Source: an uncultured Acetatifactor sp.
Lineage (GTDB): Bacteria > Bacillota > Clostridia > Lachnospirales > Lachnospiraceae
NCBI GenBank assembly: GCA_947586055.1
Contig: CANPXL010000003.1
Span: forward strand, 62,001-126,000
Direction of reading: 5' to 3'
Length of the DNA: 64,000 nucleotides
A model generated the notes under the pieces. That model searched no databases, was not told the DNA's origin, and worked only from the letters and a program-made list of their open reading frames with translations. The translations under genes were made by a program, and so were the position numbers. The number at the start of each line of letters is the position of its first letter. The stretch's first letter is position 1. This document shows positions 27,834 through 38,154 of this stretch, one piece after another.

Positions 27834-28592
27834 TTACAGGCTGGCGCCGAAGTCGGTTACCATGATCTGGCCTGTCATGGCACGGGATTCGTCGCTTGCC
27901 AGGAACAGAAGAATGTTCGCCACATCTTCCGCCTTACAGGGCTGCGTGCGAAGGTTGGAATGGGTCGACATCGCGCCGAACATGTCGGGGTCGAGCTGAT
28001 CCGCCTTCATGGAGGAAGTCATGGGAGTGACGATGGTGCCGGGGCAGACGGCGTTGCAGCGGATTCCCTGCGCCTGGAAGCGCAGAGCGGTATGCTTGGT
28101 TACGCCGATGATAGCGGCTTTTGAAGAGACATAAGCGGCTCCGCCGCAGCCTTCATACCCGGCTACGGAGGCGACGTTGACGATGCTTGCGCCGGCGGCC
28201 ATGCGTTTGCTTGCGGCGCGCATACAGCGCATGGTTCCCTTCTGGTTGGTCTCTACGATGCGGTCAAGATCCTCGTCGGTAAAGCGGTCGATGGGCTTTA
28301 AGCCTTCTTCGAGAATACCGGCATTGTTTACGAGAATGTCGATCTTCCCGAATTTATCCATGACGGTCTGCATCAAACGCTCCGGATCCTCCGGTTTGGA
28401 GATATCCGTGGAGATGGCGAGAACGGTTCCGCCGGCCTGCTTGATCTCGGCGGCAATCTGTTCCAGCGCTGCTTCCCGGCGGGCGGTGATCACTACGGCT
28501 GCGCCCTCCGCGGCAAAAAGCTTTGCGGTGGCGGCGCCGACGCCTGAATTGCCGCCGGTAATGACGGCGACCTTATCTTTTAGACGATTCAT
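27834..28592 (-). CDS. SDR family NAD(P)-dependent oxidoreductase
   Basis: VAVITGGNSGVGAATAKLFAAEGA; LVNNAGI; YVSSKAAIIGVTKHTALRF. Confidence 0.92.
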   Translation of the reverse strand: MNRLKDKVAVITGGNSGVGAATAKLFAAEGAAVVITARREAALEQIAAEIKQAGGTVLAISTDISKPEDPERLMQTVMDKFGKIDILVNNAGILEEGLKPIDRFTDEDLDRIVETNQKGTMRCMRAASKRMAAGASIVNVASVAGYEGCGGAAYVSSKAAIIGVTKHTALRFQAQGIRCNAVCPGTIVTPMTSSMKADQLDPDMFGAMSTHSNLRTQPCKAEDVANILLFLASDESRAMTGQIMVTDFGASL

Positions 28593-28771
28593 AGTATCCT
28601 CCTTTTATTAATTCAATTTTCTGTATTGTATACCAAAATGACATATATTGTCAATACAATTAACAGGGCAAAAAAGAAAGACAAAACCGAAAACAGGGTA
28701 TATAATCATATCATCGGAAAAAGGATCGGCGCGCAGGGTTTATTTTTCCGGGAACAGGGTATTCTGTTCTT

Positions 28772-29350
28772 ATGGAAAAGAGAAGTAAAGTTTATCCTTT
28801 TGATTATTATGTACTGCTGTTTTTTCTGCTGGCCTTTGCGGGCTGGCTCTGGGAGGTGGCGCTTTTTCTCGTGACGGATCACGCGCTGATCAACCGTGGC
28901 GTGTACAGAGGGCCCTACCTTCCCATTTACGGAGCCGGAGGACTGCTTCTGTGTTTTTTGTTCCGCCGTCTGAGAAAGCATCCGTTTTTGGTCTTTCTGG
29001 GATCTGCGGCCGTCTGCAGCCTGTTGGAGTATTTTACCGGTTTTTTTCTGGAAATGCTCTGGGGGATCCGGTGGTGGGACTACAGCGGCCATTTCCTGAA
29101 CATAAACGGCAGAATCTGTCTTCTTGGGGCCGTGATCTTTGGGATGGGAGGCGCCGCGCTGATCTGTCTTTTGCTGCCGCTCTATGAAAAATGGTATCAC
29201 AGGATGCCGGTGACGTGGAGGGTCGGGCTGATGCTGGGCCTTCTGGCAGTTTTTATTCTGGATGCCACTTATGCGGCTGTCCGGCCGAATTTGGGCCGGG
29301 GAATTTCTCAGCCGGTCCGGGAAACGGGAAACGTCGTGAAACGGGAATAA
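28772..29350 (+). CDS. CmpB-type putative ABC transporter permease family membrane protein
   Basis: FLLAFAGWLWEVALFLVTDHALINRGVYRGPYLPIYGAGGLLL...EYFTGFFLEMLWGIRWWDYSGHFLNINGRICLLGAVIFG. Confidence 0.8.
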   Translation: MEKRSKVYPFDYYVLLFFLLAFAGWLWEVALFLVTDHALINRGVYRGPYLPIYGAGGLLLCFLFRRLRKHPFLVFLGSAAVCSLLEYFTGFFLEMLWGIRWWDYSGHFLNINGRICLLGAVIFGMGGAALICLLLPLYEKWYHRMPVTWRVGLMLGLLAVFILDATYAAVRPNLGRGISQPVRETGNVVKRE

Positions 29351-29356
29351 CCGGAC

Positions 29357-29643
29357 AAAAAGGAAAAAAGCGGGAAAAGCAGGGCAGGCAACAGAAGAAA
29401 GCGGGAAAAGCAGGAAAAAAGGCACAAAACGGGAAAAGCAAAAGACAGGAAAGCGAAAGACAGAAAAGCAAAAAAAGGAAAACAAAAGACAGGAAAGCGA
29501 AAGACAGGAAAGCAAAAAACAGGAAAGCAAAAGACAGGAAAGCAAACAGCAGGAAAGCAAAAATAGGAAAAAACAGCAGGAAAGAAAAAGCAAGAAAAAA
29601 ACAGCAGGAAAGAAAAAAACAGGAAGATAAGAGAGAAAAACGG
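29357..29643 (+). repeat. Polypurine low-complexity tract with about 15-nt degenerate repeats (aaagacaggaaagca) upstream of recQ
   Basis: Almost T-free A/G-rich run, e.g. gacaggaaagcgaaagacaggaaagcaaaaaacaggaaagcaaaagacaggaaagcaaac. Confidence 0.8.
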
Positions 29644-31947
29644 ATGACAAAACAAGAAGTGCTGAAAAAATATTTTGGGTATGACAGTTTCCGGCCCGGG
29701 CAGGAACTGATGATCGACAGCGTTCTCGCCGGACGCGACGTGCTCGGCGTCATGCCGACGGGAGCGGGAAAATCCCTCTGCTATCAGGTGCCGGCGCTCC
29801 TTCTGCCGGGTATTACCCTGGTGGTGTCGCCCCTGATCTCGTTGATGAACGATCAGGTGCGCGCCCTGAATGACGCAGGGATTCACGCCGCATACATAAA
29901 CAGCACGCTTACCGAGACTCAGGTCGCAAAGGCGCTTGGCTACGCCGCACAGGGGCGGTATAAGATAATCTACGCGGCGCCGGAAAGGCTGGGAACTTAT
30001 GAGTTTTCACGGCTTGCGAACGCGGTGGATATTTCCATGGTGACAGTGGACGAGGCGCATTGTATCTCTCAGTGGGGTCAGGACTTCCGCCCCAGTTACT
30101 TAAAAATCCCGGATTTTGTCCGGAGTCTGCGCAGGAGACCCGTGATCGGCGCCTTTACGGCTACGGCCACAGAGGAAGTAAGGGAAGATATCCGGCGCGT
30201 GCTGGAGCTTATGGACCCGCAGATGCTTGTGACGGGATTTGACCGGAAAAATCTCTATTTTGCCGTGGAACAGGTACGGCAGAAAGACCGTTTTATCAGA
30301 AAATATGTGCGGGAGCATGAAAAAGAAAGCGGAATCATCTACTGCGCCACCCGGAAAAACGTGGACAGAGTTTACGAGATGCTGCGCCGGGAGGGATTTC
30401 CGGCGGCAGCCTATCACGCGGGCATGGACAGTCAGGAGAGAAGGAAAAGTCAGGAGGATTTTATCTATGACAGGAAACCTGTGATCGTCGCCACAAATGC
30501 TTTCGGAATGGGCATAGATAAGTCCAACGTGCGCTATGTGATCCATTATAATATGCCGCAGAGCCTGGAAAACTATTATCAGGAGGCAGGCCGCGCGGGA
30601 CGGGACGGCGCCGAGGCGGAATGCGTTCTGCTCTATTCGCCTCAGGACGTTGTGGTCAATCGGTTTCTGCTGGACAGCAAGGAAGGCACGGCGGAACTGA
30701 CTTCTCAGGAGTCTGCCGTGGTCCGGGAGCGGGATGAGATTCGTCTTCGGGCCATGACGACTTACTGTACCATGACGAAATGCCTCAGAGAATATATTCT
30801 CCGGTACTTTGGGGAGACGGAAGTCTCTCCCTGCGGGAACTGTTCCAACTGCCTGAGAGAATACGAAGAGGAAGATGTGACGGACGCCGCTGTCGTTATC
30901 ATGAATGGCGTCCGGCAGCTGCGGCAGCGGTTTGGGATCAACGTGCTTGCGGGCGTCCTCCGGGGACGGGACAACGCGAAGCTGCGAAGCTATGGGCTGG
31001 ATCGGTGTGAAGCGTACGGGAAGCTGGAAGATATGAGCGAGGAGAAGATCCGGGAAATCGTGAATCTGCTGCTTCAGGAAGAGCTTCTCTTTATGACGTT
31101 GGACAAATATTCGCTGCTGGGAGTTACCGCAAAGGGCCGGACGCTGCTTCGTCAATATGAAGCTTCTCTGGCGGGACGGGACGGCGCCGAGCCGGTGCGC
31201 CTGATTCTGCGAAGCGCGAAAGAAGGCCGGGAGAGAGAAGAGAAAGGGGCGGCTGCGGGAAGAAAGGCGGCAGGGCAGCGCCTTTCCGAGATACTTACCT
31301 CCAGAGGACTGGAACTGTTTGACAAGCTGCGCGGCCTGCGGTCGGAGCTTGCCCGGGAGGAAGGAATCCCGCCTTATATTGTATTCGGGGATAAGGCGCT
31401 GATCGATATGTGCGTAAAGGTGCCGTTAAACCGGGAAGAAATGCTGGACGTGAGCGGCGTCGGCGAAAACAAGTACGCAAGATACGGGGAGCGGTTCCTG
31501 AAAGAAATATCCGGTTTTACGGGCGGAAAGAAAGAGAAGCTCTGTTACGGGGGATACGCAGGGGAAGAAGCCGTGTCCTTTCAGCCTGCGCGGCCGCGGA
31601 AAAGACAGGGAAAATCGGAGTTTTTCCTCACCAGGGAACAGGCGGACAGTTTTCCCTATCGGGAGAGGTATGCGACGGCGGAGCTGGCGGAAGCGCTGAA
31701 CGGTCTTGTGGACGGAGAAACCGTAAAACGGATCACGGGAAAAGCCATCCTTCAGTACGCGCAGAACCTGGGATATGTGCGGGAGCAATCTGTGGACGGA
31801 CAAAGAAAAAGGACGGCGACGGAGGACGGCAGGCGGCACGGCATTACGATGGAAACGGGCGCGGCGGGGACGGCTTACGGGGAACTGTATTACACGGCGG
31901 ACGCTCAGCGGATGATCGTTGAGAGCTTTGTGGCGGAAGATTTTTAG
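29644..31947 (+). CDS. recQ: ATP-dependent DNA helicase RecQ
   Basis: FGYDSFRPGQELMIDSVLAGRDVLGVMPTGAGKSLCYQVPAL; DEAHCISQWGQDFRPSY; HRDC-like C-terminus. Start taken at MTKQEVLKK. Confidence 0.93.
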   Translation: MTKQEVLKKYFGYDSFRPGQELMIDSVLAGRDVLGVMPTGAGKSLCYQVPALLLPGITLVVSPLISLMNDQVRALNDAGIHAAYINSTLTETQVAKALGYAAQGRYKIIYAAPERLGTYEFSRLANAVDISMVTVDEAHCISQWGQDFRPSYLKIPDFVRSLRRRPVIGAFTATATEEVREDIRRVLELMDPQMLVTGFDRKNLYFAVEQVRQKDRFIRKYVREHEKESGIIYCATRKNVDRVYEMLRREGFPAAAYHAGMDSQERRKSQEDFIYDRKPVIVATNAFGMGIDKSNVRYVIHYNMPQSLENYYQEAGRAGRDGAEAECVLLYSPQDVVVNRFLLDSKEGTAELTSQESAVVRERDEIRLRAMTTYCTMTKCLREYILRYFGETEVSPCGNCSNCLREYEEEDVTDAAVVIMNGVRQLRQRFGINVLAGVLRGRDNAKLRSYGLDRCEAYGKLEDMSEEKIREIVNLLLQEELLFMTLDKYSLLGVTAKGRTLLRQYEASLAGRDGAEPVRLILRSAKEGREREEKGAAAGRKAAGQRLSEILTSRGLELFDKLRGLRSELAREEGIPPYIVFGDKALIDMCVKVPLNREEMLDVSGVGENKYARYGERFLKEISGFTGGKKEKLCYGGYAGEEAVSFQPARPRKRQGKSEFFLTREQADSFPYRERYATAELAEALNGLVDGETVKRITGKAILQYAQNLGYVREQSVDGQRKRTATEDGRRHGITMETGAAGTAYGELYYTADAQRMIVESFVAEDF

Positions 31948-31962
31948 GAGCGCTGCGCCGGC

Positions 31963-32532
31963 TTACTCCGCAATGCGTTTCAGCAGCTGCCGCATTTCCC
32001 GGATTCCCTTTGTCTGGGAGGAAATGATGGCTTCCAGCACAGGGGCGAGCCCCGGGCAGATACAGTAGCGCAGGGCATTTTCGCAAAGCCCGATGGCGCC
32101 TTCGTGGTGAGGAATCATCTCCCGAATGAAATCGGCGCTGATGTTGTTGTCGGAGCAGGCAGAGCCCATCTCCCGGAACATGACGTGGATCACTTCCCGG
32201 AAGCGCCTGTCGTACAGTTTCAGGTCCTGTTCGCTGTTTGTGACGCAGCCGCACTGCGGCAGGATGCTCTGCATGTTCTGGATGCTGCGTGTCTGGGCAG
32301 AGATGATGTTGTTGGCGATACATTGCAGTTCGGCGTTTTTGGTATATTGCAGCACATTTTGGCACATTTCAATGGCCGCCCTGTGATGCGGGATCATCTG
32401 CACGATGAAATTGTGGGAGACGCTTTCGTTTAACCGGGCGCATTCCATGTTTTGGATCATCTCGTCCAGAATGGAATAAAACCGTGTCAGATAATCTTTT
32501 GTACAGTCGTCAAAACGATACTGTTTTGTCAT
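31963..32532 (-). CDS. DUF305-like protein with duplicated HH-containing motif
   Basis: MIPHHRAAIEMCQNVLQY and MIPHHEGAIGLCENALRY. Confidence 0.75.
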   Translation of the reverse strand: MTKQYRFDDCTKDYLTRFYSILDEMIQNMECARLNESVSHNFIVQMIPHHRAAIEMCQNVLQYTKNAELQCIANNIISAQTRSIQNMQSILPQCGCVTNSEQDLKLYDRRFREVIHVMFREMGSACSDNNISADFIREMIPHHEGAIGLCENALRYCICPGLAPVLEAIISSQTKGIREMRQLLKRIAE

Positions 32533-32718
32533 TTTACCCCTTTTCCACACTGTCGCTGCGTTCCTGAAACGAAGCTGACAGGGATATCTCTGATACAATG
32601 TTATAATATGTCACAGGCGGGAAAAGGTTCTGAAATATACAGGCAGGCGGAAAATGGCACGAAAAACAGGGCGGTTTCCGCGCCCGCCCTGCATTCCGAT
32701 CCGATGCCTGTCCTAAAA

Positions 32719-33051
32719 TCAGGCTTTCCAGATTTTCAGCGTTTTGATCAGCTTGTTCTTGTCCTTGTCATCCATCTTGGAGATCAGATCCAGAAGCTCG
32801 TTGTCCAGAGCGGTCTTTCTGTACTCCGGCTCTACGCGGCCGATCAGGGAATCCAGGGAAATATTCATCAGCCTTGCATAGTACATGAGGATGCGAAGTG
32901 ACATTGCCGTGCGGTTATTTTCCACATTACTTATGTAGCCGGGAGTCACGTTCAGCGCTTCGGCCACCTCAGCCTGTGTCAGCTTCATCTGGATGCGGAG
33001 CTCTTTGATCTGAGCCCCCAGGTTGTCAAATTCTTCGTTGTTATTTCGCAT
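32719..33051 (-). CDS. XRE-family helix-turn-helix transcriptional regulator
   Basis: LGAQIKELRIQMKLTQAEVAEALNVTPGYISNVENNRTAMSLRILMYYARLMNISLDSLI. Confidence 0.9.
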   Translation of the reverse strand: MRNNNEEFDNLGAQIKELRIQMKLTQAEVAEALNVTPGYISNVENNRTAMSLRILMYYARLMNISLDSLIGRVEPEYRKTALDNELLDLISKMDDKDKNKLIKTLKIWKA

Positions 33052-33277
33052 ATGTTACCCCTTTCATAAATAAATCCCGACACAAAAAGTATATAATAAA
33101 CAAGTCAGATTTTAAAGATAGTATTTCAATTCTATTTATGCAATAAATATAGAAAGGCTTATTTTTATCGAATTTTACTGGAAATTGTGGAAAATAGAAA
33201 AATTTAAAATATAGTGGAAGGCGAGGAAACCATCGTGTATAATCTAGTTGAGAATTCAGTCCGAGCCGGGAGGTATG

Positions 33278-34660
33278 GAAATGGCAAACGACTTTTCCCG
33301 CGGGAAAGTCTGGCGCAACATTATCGGCCAGTCGCTTCCGCTGATGCTGGCACAGCTTGTTCAGCTTTTATATAATGTAGTGGACCGTGTCTACATAGGA
33401 CATCTTTCGGGAACCGACACGCTGGCTCTGACGGGGATAGGGCTTGTCTTTCCCCTGACGACGCTGATCGCGGCGTTTACCAACCTGTTCGGCTCCGGCG
33501 CAACTCCGCTGTTTTCCATTGCCCGTGGCGCAAAACAGGAGGACAGGGCGGAAAAGATTTTGGGCAATACTTTCGCGCTGCTGTTTTTGACCTCTCTTGT
33601 CCTGTTTCTTTTGTGTTATATCTTCCGGCGCCCTGTGCTGTATCTTTTCGGGGCCAGCGACGCTTCTTATGGATATGCGGACGACTACCTGAGAATTTAT
33701 CTGTTCGGCACCTCGTTTTCCATGCTGTCTACGGGACTGAACGGTTTTATCAACGCTCAGGGATTTCCGCGGATCGGGATGCTCACTACGCTGCTGGGGG
33801 CCGTGCTGAACCTGATCCTGGATCCCGTTTTTATCTTCGGCCTGCGTATGGGGGTGAGCGGCGCGGCCCTGGCGACGGTGCTGAGCCAGATGATTTCCTG
33901 CCTGTGGGTTCTTCGGTTTCTGACAGGAAAGAAGGCGGTTCTGACTCTGAAACGGAAAAATCTGAAGCCGGACTGGAAGCTTGCGCGGGAGATCATGTCG
34001 CTTGGTCTGTCCGGTTTTATCATGCAGGGGACAAACTGCCTTGTGCAGGTAGCGTGCAACGCGACGCTGAAGACATTTGGGGGCGATCTGTATGTGGGCG
34101 TCATGACGGTGTTGAACTCCGTGCGGGAGATCCTGTCTCTTCCGGTCAGCGGACTTACAAGCGGCTCGCAGCCCGTTCTGGGCTATAATTACGGGGCCAG
34201 ACGGTATGACAGGGTAAAACAGGGCATCCGTTTTACCGCGGTCATCGGTATTCTGTATACGATGCTGGCGTGGATGGCTGTGATTTGTCTGCCCCATGTC
34301 CTGCTGTCCGTGTTTGTGGACGACGCCGCGATGATGGAGGCTGGAGAAAGGGCGCTGCACCTGTATTTCTTTGGATTTTTCTTTATGGCGTTTCAGTTTA
34401 CCGGACAATCCTCCTTTACCGCGCTGGGATATTCAAAACAGGCAATTTTCTTCTCCCTGTTCCGCAAGGCCGTGATCGTGACGCCGCTGACGCTTTTGCT
34501 GCCGCGGCTGGGGCTGGGAGTGGACGGGGTATTTCTTGCGGAGCCTGTCTCAAACGCCGTGGGCGGACTGGCCTGTTTTGTGACCATGTATTTTGTGCTT
34601 TACCGGAAACTGGACGCAAAAAGCGGCGGCGTTCCCGCGGACGGCGCGGAACAATCCTGA
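33278..34660 (+). CDS. MATE family efflux transporter
   Basis: WRNIIGQSLPLMLAQLVQLLYNVVDRVYIGHLSGTDTLALTGIGLVFPL; 12-TM profile. Confidence 0.92.
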   Translation, partial: EMANDFSRGKVWRNIIGQSLPLMLAQLVQLLYNVVDRVYIGHLSGTDTLALTGIGLVFPLTTLIAAFTNLFGSGATPLFSIARGAKQEDRAEKILGNTFALLFLTSLVLFLLCYIFRRPVLYLFGASDASYGYADDYLRIYLFGTSFSMLSTGLNGFINAQGFPRIGMLTTLLGAVLNLILDPVFIFGLRMGVSGAALATVLSQMISCLWVLRFLTGKKAVLTLKRKNLKPDWKLAREIMSLGLSGFIMQGTNCLVQVACNATLKTFGGDLYVGVMTVLNSVREILSLPVSGLTSGSQPVLGYNYGARRYDRVKQGIRFTAVIGILYTMLAWMAVICLPHVLLSVFVDDAAMMEAGERALHLYFFGFFFMAFQFTGQSSFTALGYSKQAIFFSLFRKAVIVTPLTLLLPRLGLGVDGVFLAEPVSNAVGGLACFVTMYFVLYRKLDAKSGGVPADGAEQS

Positions 34661-34728
34661 TTTTAGTACTTGCATCCTATAGCGAATTATGGCAAAATAG
34701 ATAAGGTTTTGATCGACAGGGGAATCAC

Positions 34729-35832
34729 ATGGAAAAGAACTGTAATTTTACGCTTATCATTCCGTCCCTCGATCCGGATGAAAAATTTCCGGCTACGGTG
34801 AAAGCCGCCGTTGCGGCGGGGATGGATGATATCATTCTGGTAGACGACGGCAGCCGCGAAGAAACCCGCCATTATTTTACGGAGCTGGAGGCTGCGTATC
34901 CGCAGGTGACGCTTCTGACCCACGAAAGCAACCTCGGCAAGGGCGCGGCGCTTAAGACGGCCTTTACCTTCTTTCTGGAAAACAGAAAGGAGCGGGAGGG
35001 CGTCGTGACCGCCGACGGGGACGGACAGCACCGGATGGAGGATATCGCGGCCTGCGCCGAAGAGATGATCCGCTCGGAACGGGCGGTGGTCCTGGGCTGC
35101 AGAGATTTTGAACTGGAAAACGTCCCGCGCAGAAGCCGCTTCGGAAACCGGGCGACGTCCGCCGTGTTCCGGCTGTTTTTTGGTATGCGTCTGTCCGACA
35201 CACAGACAGGACTTCGGGCGATTCCGCGGGAGTATGTAAAGCCGCTGATGGAAGCGGACGGCACAAGATATGAGTATGAGACGAACATGCTGCTTCTGCT
35301 GGGACAGCTTCGGATCCCCTATCGGGAAGTGAAGATCGAAACCGTGTACTACGACGAAAACAGCGGTTCTCATTTCCGCCCTGTCCGGGATTCCCTGCGC
35401 GTGTACGCGCTGATCCTGAAATACGCGGCGAACTCGCTGGCATCGGCGGGAGTGGATCTTCTTGCTTTTTATCTTCTGGGGAAATTTGTATTTACGGACG
35501 GGGGAAGAATCTCGGTCCTGCTTTCCACGGCAGTGGCGCGGATCCTCTCGTCGGTTGTCAATTTTATGGGAAACAAGAGATTGGTCTTTGAAAGCCGTTC
35601 CGGTATCCGAAAGACTTTTGGACGGTATGTGTGTGTTGCGGTACCCGTTATGACGGTGTCCTGGCTTACGGTCTACGGACTGTCCGCGCTTATGGGAGAG
35701 AACGTGGGACATTTTGGACGAACGCTGCTCAAGATCCCTGTGGACACCGTGCTGTTCCTTGTCAGCTTCCGGGCGCAGAGAAACTGGGTCTTCGGGGAAA
35801 CGGCGCGGTCGGGAGGAAAGATGCATGCGTGA
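34729..35832 (+). CDS. Bifunctional family 2 glycosyltransferase / GtrA family protein
   Basis: NFTLIIPSLDPDEKFPATVKAAVAAGMDDIILVDDGSREET; C-terminal GtrA-like TM domain SVVNFMGNKRLVF. Confidence 0.88.
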   Translation: MEKNCNFTLIIPSLDPDEKFPATVKAAVAAGMDDIILVDDGSREETRHYFTELEAAYPQVTLLTHESNLGKGAALKTAFTFFLENRKEREGVVTADGDGQHRMEDIAACAEEMIRSERAVVLGCRDFELENVPRRSRFGNRATSAVFRLFFGMRLSDTQTGLRAIPREYVKPLMEADGTRYEYETNMLLLLGQLRIPYREVKIETVYYDENSGSHFRPVRDSLRVYALILKYAANSLASAGVDLLAFYLLGKFVFTDGGRISVLLSTAVARILSSVVNFMGNKRLVFESRSGIRKTFGRYVCVAVPVMTVSWLTVYGLSALMGENVGHFGRTLLKIPVDTVLFLVSFRAQRNWVFGETARSGGKMHA

Positions 35833-36994
35833 CAGGTTATTGGAACAGCCGGAACGCTCCGGAGCGGGAAAAGGGAGAGGAAAACGCCTGGCGCGTCTGG
35901 CCGGGAGGACGCTTCTGGTCCTTTTTACAGGGATCGCGTTCCTTTTCTGTTCGGTGGTGGCCCTGTGCCATACGCTGCTGACAGGGCCCAGCCCCACGGT
36001 ACGGGATCAGGTGGTGCTTTCCGCCATGCAGGCCAGCGCCACAAAATGGCTGCCCGGCCTGTTTCTGGAGGATGCGCTGGTAGAAGAGATCTGCGCCCGC
36101 AGCGCGGATGTTCAGCAGGAAGTGATCTCCATGGGCGCCTTGTCCGTGGGACAGAAAAGCGGCGCTTCCGGGGACGGGGCGGCTGCGGGGGAGACAAAAG
36201 AGACGGCGGAGGACGAGTGGGCGGACGCCATCGACGGCATGCTCTATAAGACCTACAGCGGTTCCTCCTACAAGGCTTATATTCTTCTTGTAAAAGATCC
36301 GTCCAGAGTTTACGTGGGGACGTCCAGCGATTATAAGAGCGGCAAGATCGGCGCCCGCATTTTTGATATTGCCGAACGGGAGGGCGCGGTTGCGGGAATC
36401 AACGCGGGAGAGTTTTCCGATGTGGGAGGCCAGGGGACGGGAGATACGCCCATCGGCCTGACCTATTCTAAGGGCAACTGCGTATGGAACGACGGACTGA
36501 AGCGGACCTTTATCGGATTTGACCGGGACAATGTGCTTCACGCCGTCGAGTCCATGACGCAGGAGGAAGCAGACCGGCTTGGCATTCGGGACGCCGTTTC
36601 CTTTCAGAAAGGTAATGTGCTGATCACCAACGACGGACAGGATGTGACGTTATACTATGCGGAAGGGAACACCGGGATGGCACAGCGGACCGCCATCGCG
36701 CAGAGGGCGGACGGTACGGTCATTCTCGTTGTCACCGACGGGCGGAGCGCCAGCAGTTTCGGCGCCACGAGAAACGATATCATAGATCTGCTCGTCTCGG
36801 AGGGCGCCGTGGTGGCGGGAATGCTGGACGGCGGTTCTTCCGCGATGATGTACTATAAGGATTATTACGTCAAATATGATATAGATGTCAACGGGCTTGA
36901 CGAGTATCAGAAACAGGGGCTGACAAACCGGTATAAGGCGTTTACGAAACCGCGCCACATGCCAACCTTCTTTCTGGTTTCGCCCGAAGGCTGA
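35825..36994 (+). CDS. Phosphodiester glycosidase family protein (NAGPA-like)
   Basis: GAVAGINAGEFSDVGGQGTGDTPIGLTYSKG; VVTDGRSASSFGATRNDIIDLLVSEGAVVAGMLDGGSSAMMYY. Confidence 0.85.
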   Translation: MRDRLLEQPERSGAGKGRGKRLARLAGRTLLVLFTGIAFLFCSVVALCHTLLTGPSPTVRDQVVLSAMQASATKWLPGLFLEDALVEEICARSADVQQEVISMGALSVGQKSGASGDGAAAGETKETAEDEWADAIDGMLYKTYSGSSYKAYILLVKDPSRVYVGTSSDYKSGKIGARIFDIAEREGAVAGINAGEFSDVGGQGTGDTPIGLTYSKGNCVWNDGLKRTFIGFDRDNVLHAVESMTQEEADRLGIRDAVSFQKGNVLITNDGQDVTLYYAEGNTGMAQRTAIAQRADGTVILVVTDGRSASSFGATRNDIIDLLVSEGAVVAGMLDGGSSAMMYYKDYYVKYDIDVNGLDEYQKQGLTNRYKAFTKPRHMPTFFLVSPEG

Positions 36995-37007
36995 GAAAGG
37001 AAGTCGG

Positions 37008-38138
37008 GTGGCTGTGGCAGAGAAAAAAGAATTAAAAAAGAGAGTCCGCCTGTCGCGTTTCTGGTGTGTTTATGCCGTCGTTACGGCCGCGGCCGTTCTC
37101 AGCGTGGTCATTTTCCTGCAGGTGGTAAAGAGCAGGCTTGCGGAGTATGAAGACGCGCAGCCGAAGTATGTGGCGGAGGAAGTGTTCGACCGTTATTTTC
37201 GGCCGATAGATTATGAAAAGCTGCTGGCGGACGCGCGCTATGACGCGTCGGGAGCCGATGAAAGCGAGATTGCGGAGTATCTTCGGGAGGAGATCGGGGA
37301 TTCGGAACTGACCTGTTCCATGGGACTGTCCGGTGCCGCCGGTGAGACAAGGTACCTTGTAAAAGCGGGGGAAAAACAGCTGGCATCCATTGTCCTGAAA
37401 GTTTCGGATCAGAAGACGGCGCACGGTTTCGACACTTATGAATTTTCTTATCTGACGCTGCATCTGAATACGGATGAGCCGCAGCCGGAAAGCCTTCCCG
37501 TGACTGTGGAGGCGCCGGCATCCTGCCTGATCGCGGTGGACGGCGCGCCGATTTCGGAGGAATTTTTCGTCTCGGAATACCTGAAGACGGACGCCATGGA
37601 ATTTTATCCGCCGGATATCGCGGGGGTGGAATATGCCGTTTATGTCCTGGAACCTCAAAAAGACCACACCTTTGAAATTGCCGTCACGGACGCGCAGGGA
37701 CAGCCGGTGGAAGTGAATTTTGACGAAGCGTCGAATACCTATACCGCGGACCTTCCCTACAGCGGGGAACTGGAGGAAGAATACGCGGAGTTTGTCATCG
37801 AAGCGATGCAGGGCTATTCCCAATATATACAGGCGTCGGCGAGCGTGAGCCTCGGCAGTATAAAACCCTATTTCGACACGGAGTCCGAAGCCTATGCGGA
37901 CGTGGTGGCGGTGGGAGGAGACCGCTGGATGGTAAAGGAATGGAGCGGCGTGGAGTTTAAGGATTTAACGATCGGAGAATTTTACGCATACACTCCGGAA
38001 ATCTTTTCCTGTCATATTTCCTTTACCCAGGTCCTTCACCGGGACGGCAGGGAAGATTATACGGACGTTGTGGATAAATATGTGTTCCTTCACAGGACGG
38101 AGAACGGGTACAGGATCTATGCCTGGCACAATGGATAG
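37008..38138 (+). CDS. Hypothetical membrane-anchored protein
   Basis: Basic N-terminus plus single TM (FWCVYAVVTAAAVLSVVIFLQVV) then extracellular domain. Confidence 0.6.
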   Translation: MAVAEKKELKKRVRLSRFWCVYAVVTAAAVLSVVIFLQVVKSRLAEYEDAQPKYVAEEVFDRYFRPIDYEKLLADARYDASGADESEIAEYLREEIGDSELTCSMGLSGAAGETRYLVKAGEKQLASIVLKVSDQKTAHGFDTYEFSYLTLHLNTDEPQPESLPVTVEAPASCLIAVDGAPISEEFFVSEYLKTDAMEFYPPDIAGVEYAVYVLEPQKDHTFEIAVTDAQGQPVEVNFDEASNTYTADLPYSGELEEEYAEFVIEAMQGYSQYIQASASVSLGSIKPYFDTESEAYADVVAVGGDRWMVKEWSGVEFKDLTIGEFYAYTPEIFSCHISFTQVLHRDGREDYTDVVDKYVFLHRTENGYRIYAWHNG

Positions 38139-38154
38139 AAAGGATGAATTGGCG

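Noticed and set aside
29191-29643. RecQ N-terminal domain as annotated by the longest ORF
   Set aside because: The first ~150 residues overlap the CmpB-like gene in another frame and are then Lys/Arg low complexity. The helicase homology begins at MTKQEVLKK (29644), so that start is preferred.
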